DNA from: a virus
DNA length: 31,064 nucleotides
Strand: one strand, 5' to 3'
Virus record (IMG/VR): IMGVR_UViG_3300045919_000094
Span: 1 to 31,064 of that record
Shown here: positions 6,153 to 13,095 of the stretch, piece after piece
How the letters are laid out: each line of letters begins with the position of its first letter
Numbering within the stretch: the stretch's first letter is position 1
Made by a program: the position numbers and the translations under genes
Notes under the pieces: model-generated
Told to the model about the DNA's origin: nothing
The model's database searches: none
The model's input: only the letters and a program-made list of their open reading frames with translations

Positions 6153-6804
6153 TATGACGGGCATGGTTTGCTCAAGGCTGACCGTGATCGACAGGGCTGG
6201 GCTTGGGTCCAACGGCGCCGAGTGGAATTGCGTGTGCGCGTGTGGCCGCACCGTTTCCGCTGCCGGCCCACTGCTTAGACGCGGGGCAGTGAAGTCGTGC
6301 GGCTGCCTGAAGGCAGAAGTTGGGGCTGCGCACTTGGCGGCGTATGCGGCCACAGGGAAGCATGCTGCTTTGAGGCATGGGGAAGCAAAGGCCGGCCAAG
6401 AGTCTGTCGAGTGGCGCACATGGCACTCAGTGAAGCGACGGTGCGATCCAGCGGCGGCGCGCATATTCCCCGACTACGCTGGCCGCGGGATCAGCATGCA
6501 CCAAGACTGGCGCCAATCGTTTGAGGCGTTTGTGGCGGCGGTTGGGCGGCGTCCAGGCCCGGGCTATTCGCTTGACCGATACCCGAACAACGACGGCAAC
6601 TATGAGCCTGGCAATGTGAGATGGGCCACACGAAAGCAGCAAGCAAGGAACCGCAGGAACAGTCTGTACATCGAATGCGGCAACGAGTGGAGAACGCTGG
6701 CCGAGTGGTCCGAGATCACAGGCCTGAAGAACACCACGATCCGGGGCCGGTTGCGCGCTGGATGGCCGGTAGAAAGGGCGCTTCAATGCTCGCGAAAAGA
6801 GTAA
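6133..6804 (+). CDS. HNH homing endonuclease 2 (YxGRGI-type)
   Basis: A 223-aa protein with AAGGAG before its ATG. Residues 30-60 hold a CVCACG...SCGC Cys cluster. The nuclease core is at 93-175: TWHSVKRRC, YAGRGISMHQDW (115-126), YSLDRYPNNDGNYEPGNVRW (145-164). This set is typical of a family of phage HNH endonucleases. Residues 188-215 look like an HTH (LAEWSEITGLKNTTIRGRL) for target recognition. It starts inside the amidotransferase gene and ends inside the HisF-like gene, as HNH 1 does between pseB and pseC. It is a mobile gene with no expected metabolic role. Confidence 0.85.
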   Translation: MGRKAIDMTGMVCSRLTVIDRAGLGSNGAEWNCVCACGRTVSAAGPLLRRGAVKSCGCLKAEVGAAHLAAYAATGKHAALRHGEAKAGQESVEWRTWHSVKRRCDPAAARIFPDYAGRGISMHQDWRQSFEAFVAAVGRRPGPGYSLDRYPNNDGNYEPGNVRWATRKQQARNRRNSLYIECGNEWRTLAEWSEITGLKNTTIRGRLRAGWPVERALQCSRKE

Positions 6805-7481
6805 TCCCAACCATCCTGGTCCGCGGCAAGACCGCCTTCAAGGGCGAGCGCTTTGTCAGCACGCGCAGCATCGGGTCGGCTTCCGCCATCGCCAAGGTGC
6901 ACGCCAAGCGCGGCGTCGATGAGCTCTGCATCCTGGACATTGGAGCGACTGCAGAAGGCCGCGGGCCAGATCTCGACCTGGTTCGCGAATTGAGCGCCGG
7001 GTGCTTCATCCCCATCACGGTGGGTGGCGGCGTGAAGACGTTGCACGACATCGATGCGCTGCTGCGGGCTGGGGCGGACAAGGTCAGCATCCGCACAGAG
7101 CACGACCTGTTCAAGCCTGCAGCCTATCGCTTCGGCAGCCAGGCCATCGTCGGAGTGTGCGACTCGCGCACGGACATACAGACTGCTTCCGGCTGGTGTG
7201 AGTGGCTGGAAGAGCATGGGGCCGGCGAGATCCTGCTCCAGTCTGTCGCCCGCGACGGCACGATGTGCGGCTACGACCTCGACCTCATCCGCGCCGTCAG
7301 CGCCGCAGTCTCCATCCCCGTCATCGCATCAGGCGGCTGCTCGGGCTACGACGACATGGCCGCCGCCTTCAAGGCCGGCGCCGATGCGTGCGCGGCCGGT
7401 GCGCTCTTCCAATTCACCGATGCCACACCCAAGGGCGCGGTGCGGTTCCTGAAGGCTCAAGGACTGGAGGTCAGGGCATGA
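6786..7481 (+). CDS. HisF2-like (beta/alpha)8 barrel protein, partner of the amidotransferase
   Basis: A 231-aa protein; the ATG at 6786 is chosen because MLAKRVIP is the normal HisF N-terminus. Barrel blocks are present: ILDIGATAEGRGPDL, PITVGGGVKTLHDID (76-90), ADKVSI, LLQSVARDGTMCGYDL, IPVIASGGCSG. The catalytic Asp11 of histidine-pathway HisF is Leu here (RVIPTILVRG), as in HisF2 proteins of O-antigen clusters that work with WbpG and HisH2 to supply ammonia for amidination. It is therefore unlikely to make imidazole-glycerol phosphate. No glutaminase (HisH) gene is present in the window. It overlaps the HNH gene by 19 bases and the GNAT gene by 4. Confidence 0.82.
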   Translation: MLAKRVIPTILVRGKTAFKGERFVSTRSIGSASAIAKVHAKRGVDELCILDIGATAEGRGPDLDLVRELSAGCFIPITVGGGVKTLHDIDALLRAGADKVSIRTEHDLFKPAAYRFGSQAIVGVCDSRTDIQTASGWCEWLEEHGAGEILLQSVARDGTMCGYDLDLIRAVSAAVSIPVIASGGCSGYDDMAAAFKAGADACAAGALFQFTDATPKGAVRFLKAQGLEVRA

Positions 7482-7882
7482 AGTTGCAAAGCATCTACGA
7501 CTACCCGGCGATGTGGACGCTTCCGTTCCAACTGCTCAAGGAGCGGGAGCCGCACCAGAACATCAGCCATAAGGAGATGCCGACATGGCAACAGCACTGC
7601 GCCTTCATGCGATCAAGGCCGCACACGGCGTGGTACTGGTTCACATCTCCGGTGGACTTCGAGGCTGGCTGCGTCTACCTGTCCAAGCAGCGCGAGATCG
7701 GCGTGGGGGTGCTGAAGGCGCACCGGGGACAGGGCCTGGGCAGACAAGCGGTCCAGGAGTTGATGCGACTGCACCCGGGGCCCTTCCTGGCGAACATCAA
7801 CCCGATGAACCAGAACAGCGTGGGCTTGTTCAGGAGCCTGGGCTTCAACCTGCTGCAGGAGACATACAGCTATGACGCGTGA
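7478..7882 (+). CDS. pseH: PseH-like GNAT N-acetyltransferase
   Basis: A 134-aa GNAT protein starting in an ATGA overlap after GGAGG. The acetyl-CoA pyrophosphate loop is HRGQGLGRQA (residues 82-91), followed by the NINPMNQNSVGLFRSLGF block (107-124) that many sugar N-acetyltransferases share. By position it would acetylate the 4-amino group made by PseC (the PseH step). It is shorter than classical PseH (about 180 aa), and the first 40 residues are not recognised. Alternative: a GNAT that acylates another amino sugar in the pathway. Confidence 0.72.
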   Translation: MKLQSIYDYPAMWTLPFQLLKEREPHQNISHKEMPTWQQHCAFMRSRPHTAWYWFTSPVDFEAGCVYLSKQREIGVGVLKAHRGQGLGRQAVQELMRLHPGPFLANINPMNQNSVGLFRSLGFNLLQETYSYDA

Positions 7883-7962
7883 ATTGTTCCGAGTGGCCTA
7901 TTTCGGTGCCGGCCAGCGTACCTCTTCCGCCAGGACTCGCCTTCCTCGGAACGGAGGCCATT
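7883..7962 (+). other. 80-base spacer before pseI, the only gap in the cassette
   Basis: All other cassette genes overlap; here 80 bases separate the GNAT stop from the chosen pseI start. The frame of pseI is open through it to a GTG at 7879, which would add 28 residues unlike PseI N-termini. TTCCGAG near its start and CTCGGAA near its end are exact inverted repeats with a loop of about 55 bases. GGAGG just after the second arm serves the ATG at 7963. It may be an RNA structure affecting pseI translation, or a recombination joint. Confidence 0.4.
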
Positions 7963-8952
7963 ATGCCCAACCTTGAGATCGTCGCCGAGCTTTCAGCGAA
8001 CCACCTAGGGTCGTTGCCACGCGCCAAGCAGATCGTGCAAGCCGCGGCAGATGCGGGCGCCGACCTGTTCAAAGTGCAGGTTTGGCAGCAAGACACCCTG
8101 TGCGTGAGCGACAGCTATGTCCTCCCATCAGGCCCCTGGGCTGGCCGCAATCTGCGCGCACTGTACCGCGAAGCATGGACTCCATGGGAATGGTTGCCTG
8201 AATTGTTCGCCCTGGTCCGGCAACTCGGCATGGAGCCGTTCGGCGCTGCGTTCGACAAGCCGAGCGTCGACTACCTCGAGTCGCTGGGCGTGAAGCGCCA
8301 CAAGGTCGCGAGCTTCGAACTGGTGGACCTGCCGCTGATCCGGTACATGGCCGGCAAGGGCAAGCCGCTGATCCTGTCGACCGGCATGGCAACCGAGGGC
8401 GAACTGTATGCGGCGCGGCTGGCCGGCATCTACCCTGGCAAGCAACACACGTTCCTGGTGTGCACCAGCGCTTACCCGGCGCCACCGGAAGACGCCAACT
8501 TGGTCAGGCTGTCCGCGTGGCGCACGCTGCTGGAGTCGCGCAACATCGGGCTGTCGGACCATACCGTGGGCATCGGAACATCGGTCGCCGCGGCAGCGCT
8601 GGGCGCCACGATGATCGAGAAGCACTTGACGCTGAGCCGGGCCGACGGAGGCCTCGACGCCGGGTTCAGCATGGAGCCCGCAGAGTTCAAGCAGCTGGTG
8701 ACCGAGTGCCGCCGCGCGGCCGCGTCGATCGGTGCGGTGCACTACGGGCCAGGGCCCAGCGAGTCAACGTCGCTGCGGCGCAGCCTGTGGGCCATCAAGG
8801 CCATCCTGGCGGGGGATGCGCTGGTCCTTGATGGCAACGTGGCCAGCGCCAGGCCGGCGCTTGGTGTCTCGCCAGACTTCGACCTGTCGGGCAAACAGGC
8901 CCGGTTCAGCATCCCGGCCGGCATGCCGCTCACGCTGGACTGCATCGCATGA
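7963..8952 (+). CDS. pseI: PseI, pseudaminic acid synthase (NeuB family)
   Basis: Condenses a 2,4-diacetamido-2,4,6-trideoxy sugar with phosphoenolpyruvate to form the nine-carbon acid. The 329-aa protein has the NeuB TIM-barrel start AELSANHLGSLPRAKQIV (residues 8-25), ILSTGMATEGEL (137-148), the invariant LSDHTVG (197-203), and SRADGGLDAGFSMEP (225-239). The last block is the PseI version; sialate and legionaminate synthases usually carry a GPDH-type sequence there. Residues about 271-329 form the C-terminal SAF (antifreeze-like) domain (RRSLWAIKAILAGD onward). Full length for the family. The ATG at 7963 follows GGAGG. It ends in an ATGA overlap with the next phage gene. Confidence 0.9.
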   Translation: MPNLEIVAELSANHLGSLPRAKQIVQAAADAGADLFKVQVWQQDTLCVSDSYVLPSGPWAGRNLRALYREAWTPWEWLPELFALVRQLGMEPFGAAFDKPSVDYLESLGVKRHKVASFELVDLPLIRYMAGKGKPLILSTGMATEGELYAARLAGIYPGKQHTFLVCTSAYPAPPEDANLVRLSAWRTLLESRNIGLSDHTVGIGTSVAAAALGATMIEKHLTLSRADGGLDAGFSMEPAEFKQLVTECRRAAASIGAVHYGPGPSESTSLRRSLWAIKAILAGDALVLDGNVASARPALGVSPDFDLSGKQARFSIPAGMPLTLDCIA

Positions 8953-9200
8953 TCCCGCCCGCCATCGACGTGCTGCAGATCGTGTCCGATCTCAACGGCT
9001 GGGGCTGGCGCGACTACAAGATCGAAGTGGCCTGCGGCCTGGGCAGCGGCTATATCGCTCAGGTCCGGTGCGGCGGCATCAAGGAGCCGGCCTACGGCAA
9101 GGCTGCACGGCTGCACAACTTCTGGTTTGAGCAACGCACCGTCGAGACTTCGAAGGCTGAGCATTTGCAAACTCGGCTGGAGTTCGCGACAACAGCGTAA
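8949..9200 (+). CDS. Small HTH-like phage protein
   Basis: An 83-aa protein starting in an ATGA overlap with pseI. The segment IVSDLNGWGWRDYKIEVACG followed by LGSGYIAQVRCGGIKEPAYG resembles a Cro/C1-type helix-turn-helix in which SGYIAQ is the recognition helix, and the ending KAARLHNFWFEQ is typical of small phage regulators. It lies just before the terminase genes and is the first phage-type gene after the cassette. Probable DNA-binding regulator; target unknown. Confidence 0.65.
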   Translation: MIPPAIDVLQIVSDLNGWGWRDYKIEVACGLGSGYIAQVRCGGIKEPAYGKAARLHNFWFEQRTVETSKAEHLQTRLEFATTA

Positions 9201-9221
9201 GGACTGGGTCCAATCCGGCCC

Positions 9222-9764
9222 ATGGCAACCAAGCGCGGGCCCGCCAAGAAGACAGTCGCCCCGGCGAAAAGCAAGGGGGGTCGTCCTTCGCCCTATCTCG
9301 TCGGCTACAAGGTCGACTTCCCGTCGGCCGCCAAGAAGCTGGCGCTGCTGGGCGCGATCGACAAGGACATCGCCGACTTCTTCGGCGTCGCCGAGTCCAC
9401 GCTGTACCTGTGGAAACTCAAGCACCCCGAGTTCGCCAAGGCTCTGCAGGCCGGCAAGGCAATGGCTGATGCCGAGGTCGTGGACCGTCTGTACCAGCGC
9501 GCGCTCGGATTCGAACACGACGAGGTCGACATCCGCGTCATCGACCGCGAGGTCGTACAGACCAAGGTGCGCAAGATCTACGCACCAGACACCGTGGCTT
9601 GCATCTTCTGGCTGAAGAACAGGCAGTCGGCGAAGTGGCGCGACAAGGTCGAAGTCGGCAACACCGACACCCAAGGCAAGGATGTGGCGCCGGCCGATCC
9701 GATGGAGGGCGCCAGGCGCATTGCCTTCGCCCTGGCCAAGGCCAACGAAACCCTGAAGGACTGA
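9222..9764 (+). CDS. terS: Terminase small subunit
   Basis: A 180-aa protein with a Lys/Pro-rich N-terminus, GGRPSPY, then an HTH at about residues 36-66 (AKKLALLGAIDKDIADFFGV, STLYLWK). HPEFAKALQAGKAMADAEVV and a YAPDTVACIFWLKNR-KWRDK block follow. This is the usual pattern of small terminase subunits that recognise phage DNA and hand it to the large subunit. Start at ATG 9222; 21 bases separate it from the previous gene. Unusually, five unrelated genes and a 51-aa ORF lie between it and the large subunit. Confidence 0.82.
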   Translation: MATKRGPAKKTVAPAKSKGGRPSPYLVGYKVDFPSAAKKLALLGAIDKDIADFFGVAESTLYLWKLKHPEFAKALQAGKAMADAEVVDRLYQRALGFEHDEVDIRVIDREVVQTKVRKIYAPDTVACIFWLKNRQSAKWRDKVEVGNTDTQGKDVAPADPMEGARRIAFALAKANETLKD

Positions 9765-9765
9765 G

Positions 9766-10149
9766 ATGCCGCAAGCGCTTGTTGACCTCGCCTACACCAC
9801 GGCCGAGTTGAAGGAAGAGAAGGCCGAGATGACTGTGGGCCCGGGCGGCAAACCCGACCCGTATTCGTGGGGCCTGAACCTCAGGCTGGAAGAGTCCGAG
9901 CTCGACAAGCTGGGCCTGAAGCTGCTGCCGCAGGTTGGCAGTGAAGTGCACTTCATGGCCGTGGCTTGCGTGACCAACGTCAGCCAGTCGTCCAGCGTGC
10001 GGGGCGACGACGAGACCAGCGTTGGCCTGCAGATCCGCATGATGCAAATCTTGCAGGTCGAGGCGCCTGACGAAGAGGGCGGCGAGAAGGAAACGCCGGC
10101 TGCAGAGGTCAAGGAAATGCCGCGCAAGGGCGGGGCGTTGGGTATCTGA
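9766..10149 (+). CDS. Probable capsid-associated protein (capsid-staple-like)
   Basis: A 127-aa acidic protein. Its start MPQALVDLAYTTAELKEE, then SWGLNLRLEESELDKLGL, a beta-rich middle and LQIRMMQILQVE, resemble small head proteins annotated as capsid staple or cement proteins in several phage groups. The assignment is from pattern memory and is moderate. The C-terminal third is Glu/Lys-rich and probably disordered. It starts one base after the terminase small subunit stop. If right, it binds the outside or inside of the capsid lattice. Confidence 0.5.
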   Translation: MPQALVDLAYTTAELKEEKAEMTVGPGGKPDPYSWGLNLRLEESELDKLGLKLLPQVGSEVHFMAVACVTNVSQSSSVRGDDETSVGLQIRMMQILQVEAPDEEGGEKETPAAEVKEMPRKGGALGI

Positions 10150-10150
10150 A

Positions 10151-11518
10151 ATGGCGCTGCGGCAAGTATTGTCCACGATCATGGGGTTTAAGTACGGACT
10201 CGACAGCGCCGGCAATCCGGTGTGGAACCGCCGCGACGGTTCGCAGATCGTGATCGACTCCGATGCAACGACAGGTGTGCCGTCGATCTTCACCAGAACA
10301 ACAACTGGCGCCGAGAAGTTGACGGTGCTAGGCCCTGGAATCATCTCGTTCACGACGGCAATTCCGTTCAACAGCGCCCTCTCCTACATGTCCCAAAGGA
10401 CAGTCAACAGCGTCCTGGCTTTTACCGTCAACAGCACGGGCGCAGTCGAGGGAGGGTCGTGCACGGTCGACCTGCTGGCAGACGGCACGAACGTCCCGAC
10501 CTTCACCGGCTTCCGCGAGTGGGACGGATCGAGTGGCTACGTCAACACGCTGAACGTCCGCAACTGCGTCACGTTCTTCGCTCGAGGCGGGATCTACTAC
10601 TACAGCATCAACCAGCAGTCTGGCGCTGCAGCCGACCAGGTCGCAGCGACTGCCGTCACGTTGTCAGGCCCAACGTCTGGCACCGTCAGCGTCGCATCGA
10701 GCAACTTCACAGTCGGCGCCAATGGCACGATCACTGGAACCGTCGTCGTCACTCCTGCGGCCACTGGCGGCGGCACGTTCACCCCGTCGTCGGTCTCGAT
10801 CAGCAGCGGATCGCCGACCGCGACGTTCTCGTATACGCCGGCATCGACCGGGTCCAAGACGATCAGCGTCACGAACAACGGCAGCCTGTCGAACCCGTCA
10901 TCCATTGCGTTCACATCCAACGCAGCCGGGTACAGCCTGCTCGCGCACGGCAGCGGCGTGCAGACGACTGCGGCCATCAACACAACAGGCGCCGACTTCA
11001 TCGTGGTCGGCATCGCGGCGGACGTCGGCCGCACGCTGTCCGACAACAAGGGCAACACCTGGACCGCGCTCACCGCAAGCAGCAGCGCCGGCCCCGGACT
11101 TTCGACAGCCAGGCTGTTCTATTGCAAGAGCCCAACGGTCGGAACCGGCCACACATTCACGGCGTCAATCAACTATGCGTCGGTGTTCGCAATGGCCTTC
11201 AGTGGGTCTGGCACCATACCGTTCGATGTTGAAATCGGAGCTGTCACCACATCGGCGACATCGTTGGCTGCCGGCAATCTCACGCCATCACAGAACAATA
11301 GCCTGGTGGTGGCACTCCTGACCGAGGGCCCGACCCTTGCGAGCCCGACCATCAGCACCGGGTTCACGGTTTCCGACTCCATCGCAGGCGTCAGCGGGAC
11401 CGCCTACGGCGGCGTGCTGGTCTACGAACTCCAGAGCACGGCCACGGCGCGCAATGCCACCTGGACATGGGCCACCGGCGCTGAAGAAGCCGCGACTCGC
11501 GTGGCGGTGTTCAAGTGA
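10151..11518 (+). CDS. Ig-like domain surface/virion protein
   Basis: A 455-aa Ser/Thr-rich protein in three parts. Residues 1-155 form a beta-rich N-terminal domain of unknown type (FKYGLDSAGNPVWNRRDGSQ). Residues about 160-260 are a bacterial Ig-like repeat (GTVSVASSNFTVGANGTITG, GTFTPSSVSISSG, TFSYTPASTGSKTISVTNNG). Residues about 265-455 form a beta-rich C-terminal domain that begins after a conserved-looking junction and ends VAVFK. There is no signal peptide. Such proteins decorate capsids or tails and can bind cell-surface carbohydrate. The high Ser/Thr content would also suit a glycosylation acceptor. It overlaps the SGNH hydrolase gene by 4 bases. Confidence 0.65.
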   Translation: MALRQVLSTIMGFKYGLDSAGNPVWNRRDGSQIVIDSDATTGVPSIFTRTTTGAEKLTVLGPGIISFTTAIPFNSALSYMSQRTVNSVLAFTVNSTGAVEGGSCTVDLLADGTNVPTFTGFREWDGSSGYVNTLNVRNCVTFFARGGIYYYSINQQSGAAADQVAATAVTLSGPTSGTVSVASSNFTVGANGTITGTVVVTPAATGGGTFTPSSVSISSGSPTATFSYTPASTGSKTISVTNNGSLSNPSSIAFTSNAAGYSLLAHGSGVQTTAAINTTGADFIVVGIAADVGRTLSDNKGNTWTALTASSSAGPGLSTARLFYCKSPTVGTGHTFTASINYASVFAMAFSGSGTIPFDVEIGAVTTSATSLAAGNLTPSQNNSLVVALLTEGPTLASPTISTGFTVSDSIAGVSGTAYGGVLVYELQSTATARNATWTWATGAEEAATRVAVFK

Positions 11519-12219
11519 AACCCGCACTGATAGGCAGGGCTAAATTGCGATATGCCAGCGGTCAGGCCATCGTCGTGTGCGATGGCAACAGTCTGACCAA
11601 GGGCGACTTCGCAACGTCTGCGGCGCAAAGCTACCCGAGCGTGCTTGCAACACTTCCTCCGATCAGCACCAACGGCACGCCGGTCACCAATCTCGGCGTG
11701 TCGGGCCAGACTGCCGCGCAAATGCTGTCCAGCCGGGTCGATGTCACGGCAGCCTACAACGCCGGCAAGGTCTGCGTGCTGGTGGCGTGGGAGTTGGTCA
11801 ACAGCATCTACAACGGGCGCACACCGCAGCAGGCCGTCGATGACTTGCTGCTGTACGTCAGCACCGTGAAGTCCGAGAACCCGTGGCATGTCGCGGTGTG
11901 CACCCAGCCGCCGTCGTATGTCAACAAGCTGTCCGATGCCGGCGTGCTGAATCAGACCACGGTGGATGCGATGAACGCCGATCTGAACAGCGCGAACACT
12001 AAGCTGCGAGCCCAGTGGGCTGGCACTGCAAACCGGCTCATCGACATGCGCTACGCGGGCGGTCCCTTCGACCTAGCCAACTACACCGCCACCACGTTCG
12101 ACAACACCGGCCTCTATCACCAAGAGGCGAGCGGCTGGCGCATCCACTTCAACGACAGCGGGTATGCCGCTATCGCCGCCATCGTCGCCAATAGCCTGCG
12201 GCAGATGCCGGCCCGCTGA
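11515..12219 (+). CDS. SGNH/GDSL-type hydrolase, probably virion-associated
   Basis: A 234-aa protein starting at GTG in a GTGA overlap. The nucleophile motif is VVCDGNSLTKG with Ser26. NLGVSGQTAAQM supplies the block II glycine, VLVAWELVN the block III Asn, and IHFNDSGYAAIA the C-terminal His211. The Asp normally three residues before that His is Trp here, so either another acid completes the triad or it works as a dyad. There is no signal peptide. SGNH enzymes on phage particles usually remove O-acetyl groups from host surface polysaccharide; that role is inferred from its place beside an Ig-like protein. Confidence 0.72.
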   Translation: MKPALIGRAKLRYASGQAIVVCDGNSLTKGDFATSAAQSYPSVLATLPPISTNGTPVTNLGVSGQTAAQMLSSRVDVTAAYNAGKVCVLVAWELVNSIYNGRTPQQAVDDLLLYVSTVKSENPWHVAVCTQPPSYVNKLSDAGVLNQTTVDAMNADLNSANTKLRAQWAGTANRLIDMRYAGGPFDLANYTATTFDNTGLYHQEASGWRIHFNDSGYAAIAAIVANSLRQMPAR

Positions 12220-12261
12220 ATCTATCCACTGCCTGCACACACAGAATTACTGAGGACCACC

Positions 12262-12594
12262 ATGTCACAAGACAGCGCATTCCGCCCAGCTGGCAACACC
12301 GTCCTGGTCGCGGCCACCAGTTCAACAGGCGCCACTCCGACGCAATGGAACACGGGTGGCATGTCGGCTTGCTGGGTCAGCAATCAGTCAACTCTGGCCG
12401 TCTGGCTGGCATGGGGCAGCAGCACCGTTGCCGCGTCCATCCCGACGACCGCAACGCCAAGCCAAGGCCTGGCGCTCCCATCCACGCTGAGCCGTTGTTT
12501 CACCATCGGGCCGAACAACAACGCAGCATGGGTATCGGCAGTTACCTCAGGCGGGACTGCATCGATTTACGTCACGCCCGGAGTCGGGTTCTAA
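12262..12594 (+). CDS. Small structural-type phage protein
   Basis: A 110-aa protein with GAGG before its ATG. It is beta-rich, with many Ser, Thr, Ala and Gly residues, three Trp (CWVSNQSTLAVWLAWGS), and an ending SIYVTPGVGF that resembles small decoration proteins. No domain recognised. It is in series with the SGNH hydrolase and the next small protein, so probably part of the same surface module. An overlapping frame from 12345 crosses two genes and is only a high-GC shadow. Confidence 0.6.
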   Translation: MSQDSAFRPAGNTVLVAATSSTGATPTQWNTGGMSACWVSNQSTLAVWLAWGSSTVAASIPTTATPSQGLALPSTLSRCFTIGPNNNAAWVSAVTSGGTASIYVTPGVGF

Positions 12595-12606
12595 CTGGAG
12601 GCCATC

Positions 12607-13074
12607 ATGGCTTGGAAAGACAAGATCACTACCACGCTCTTGGGCAGCCGGCTTGGCCTGCAGACCCTGAGCACCGTTCAGAGCGGAGGCCGCACGCCGG
12701 CCGAGTTCGTCGTCGGGGCCGAGGCCGTCCGCGCGCTGAACAGCACTGCGGACACGACAGCCGCGAACCTGCTGGCCTGGGGGCAGTCGGTGCTGACGAC
12801 GGCCGCATCGTCTGGCGTCTACACGCTGGACCCGCCGATTCCCGGCGTGACCAAGACGCTGGTCTTCAACAGCAGCGCCACTTCGGCGTCGCCGATCTAT
12901 GTGAAGACCGCCAACAGCGAGACCTTCGCCAGTTCGGTGATGTCCAGCGGCACGGTGCTGTCGTCATCGGCCAATGCCATCAGCACCCTGGTGCTGACCG
13001 GCATCAGCACTGCTGTGTGGGCCGTGGTCAACCCGTTCAGCACGGCGTCGATCAAGCTCAGCACGACGACCTGA
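12607..13074 (+). CDS. Structural-type phage protein of unknown function
   Basis: A 155-aa protein with a good GGAGG site before its ATG. After a helical start (AWKDKITTTLLGSRLGLQTL) the sequence is beta-rich and Ser/Thr-rich, with YTLDPPIPGVTKTLVFNSS in the middle and ASIKLSTTT at the end. No catalytic motif, signal peptide or membrane segment. Its composition matches phage decoration or fibre-base proteins. No family recognised. Confidence 0.6.
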   Translation: MAWKDKITTTLLGSRLGLQTLSTVQSGGRTPAEFVVGAEAVRALNSTADTTAANLLAWGQSVLTTAASSGVYTLDPPIPGVTKTLVFNSSATSASPIYVKTANSETFASSVMSSGTVLSSSANAISTLVLTGISTAVWAVVNPFSTASIKLSTTT

Positions 13075-13095
13075 TCAGCCTGAGGAGGGAAACTC

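Larger units (their letters stand above)
1604..8952 (+). other. Pseudaminic-acid-type nonulosonate cassette in a phage genome
   Basis: Nine non-HNH genes in one direction, nearly all joined by 1-20-base overlaps, encode PseB, mini-PseC, an unknown protein, PseF, Pse-associated methylase, PseA/WbpG amidotransferase, HisF2-like protein, PseH-like GNAT and PseI; two HNH genes interrupt them. The cassette lies between a LuxR-type HTH gene and the HTH/terminase genes. The pathway would run from UDP-GlcNAc to a CMP-activated, possibly amidinated and methylated nonulosonate. PseG (UDP-sugar hydrolase) and HisH are absent from the window. No dedicated promoter is obvious, so it is probably transcribed with the neighbouring phage genes. 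Confidence 0.85.

Noticed and set aside
6786-7481. True histidine-biosynthesis HisF
   Set aside because: Catalytic Asp11 is Leu and the gene sits beside a WbpG/PseA amidotransferase, as in O-antigen HisF2.
7879-7962. Start of pseI at the GTG overlapping the GNAT stop
   Set aside because: The 28 added residues (MNCSEWPISVPAS and on) do not resemble NeuB-family starts, while ATG 7963 has a well-spaced GGAGG.
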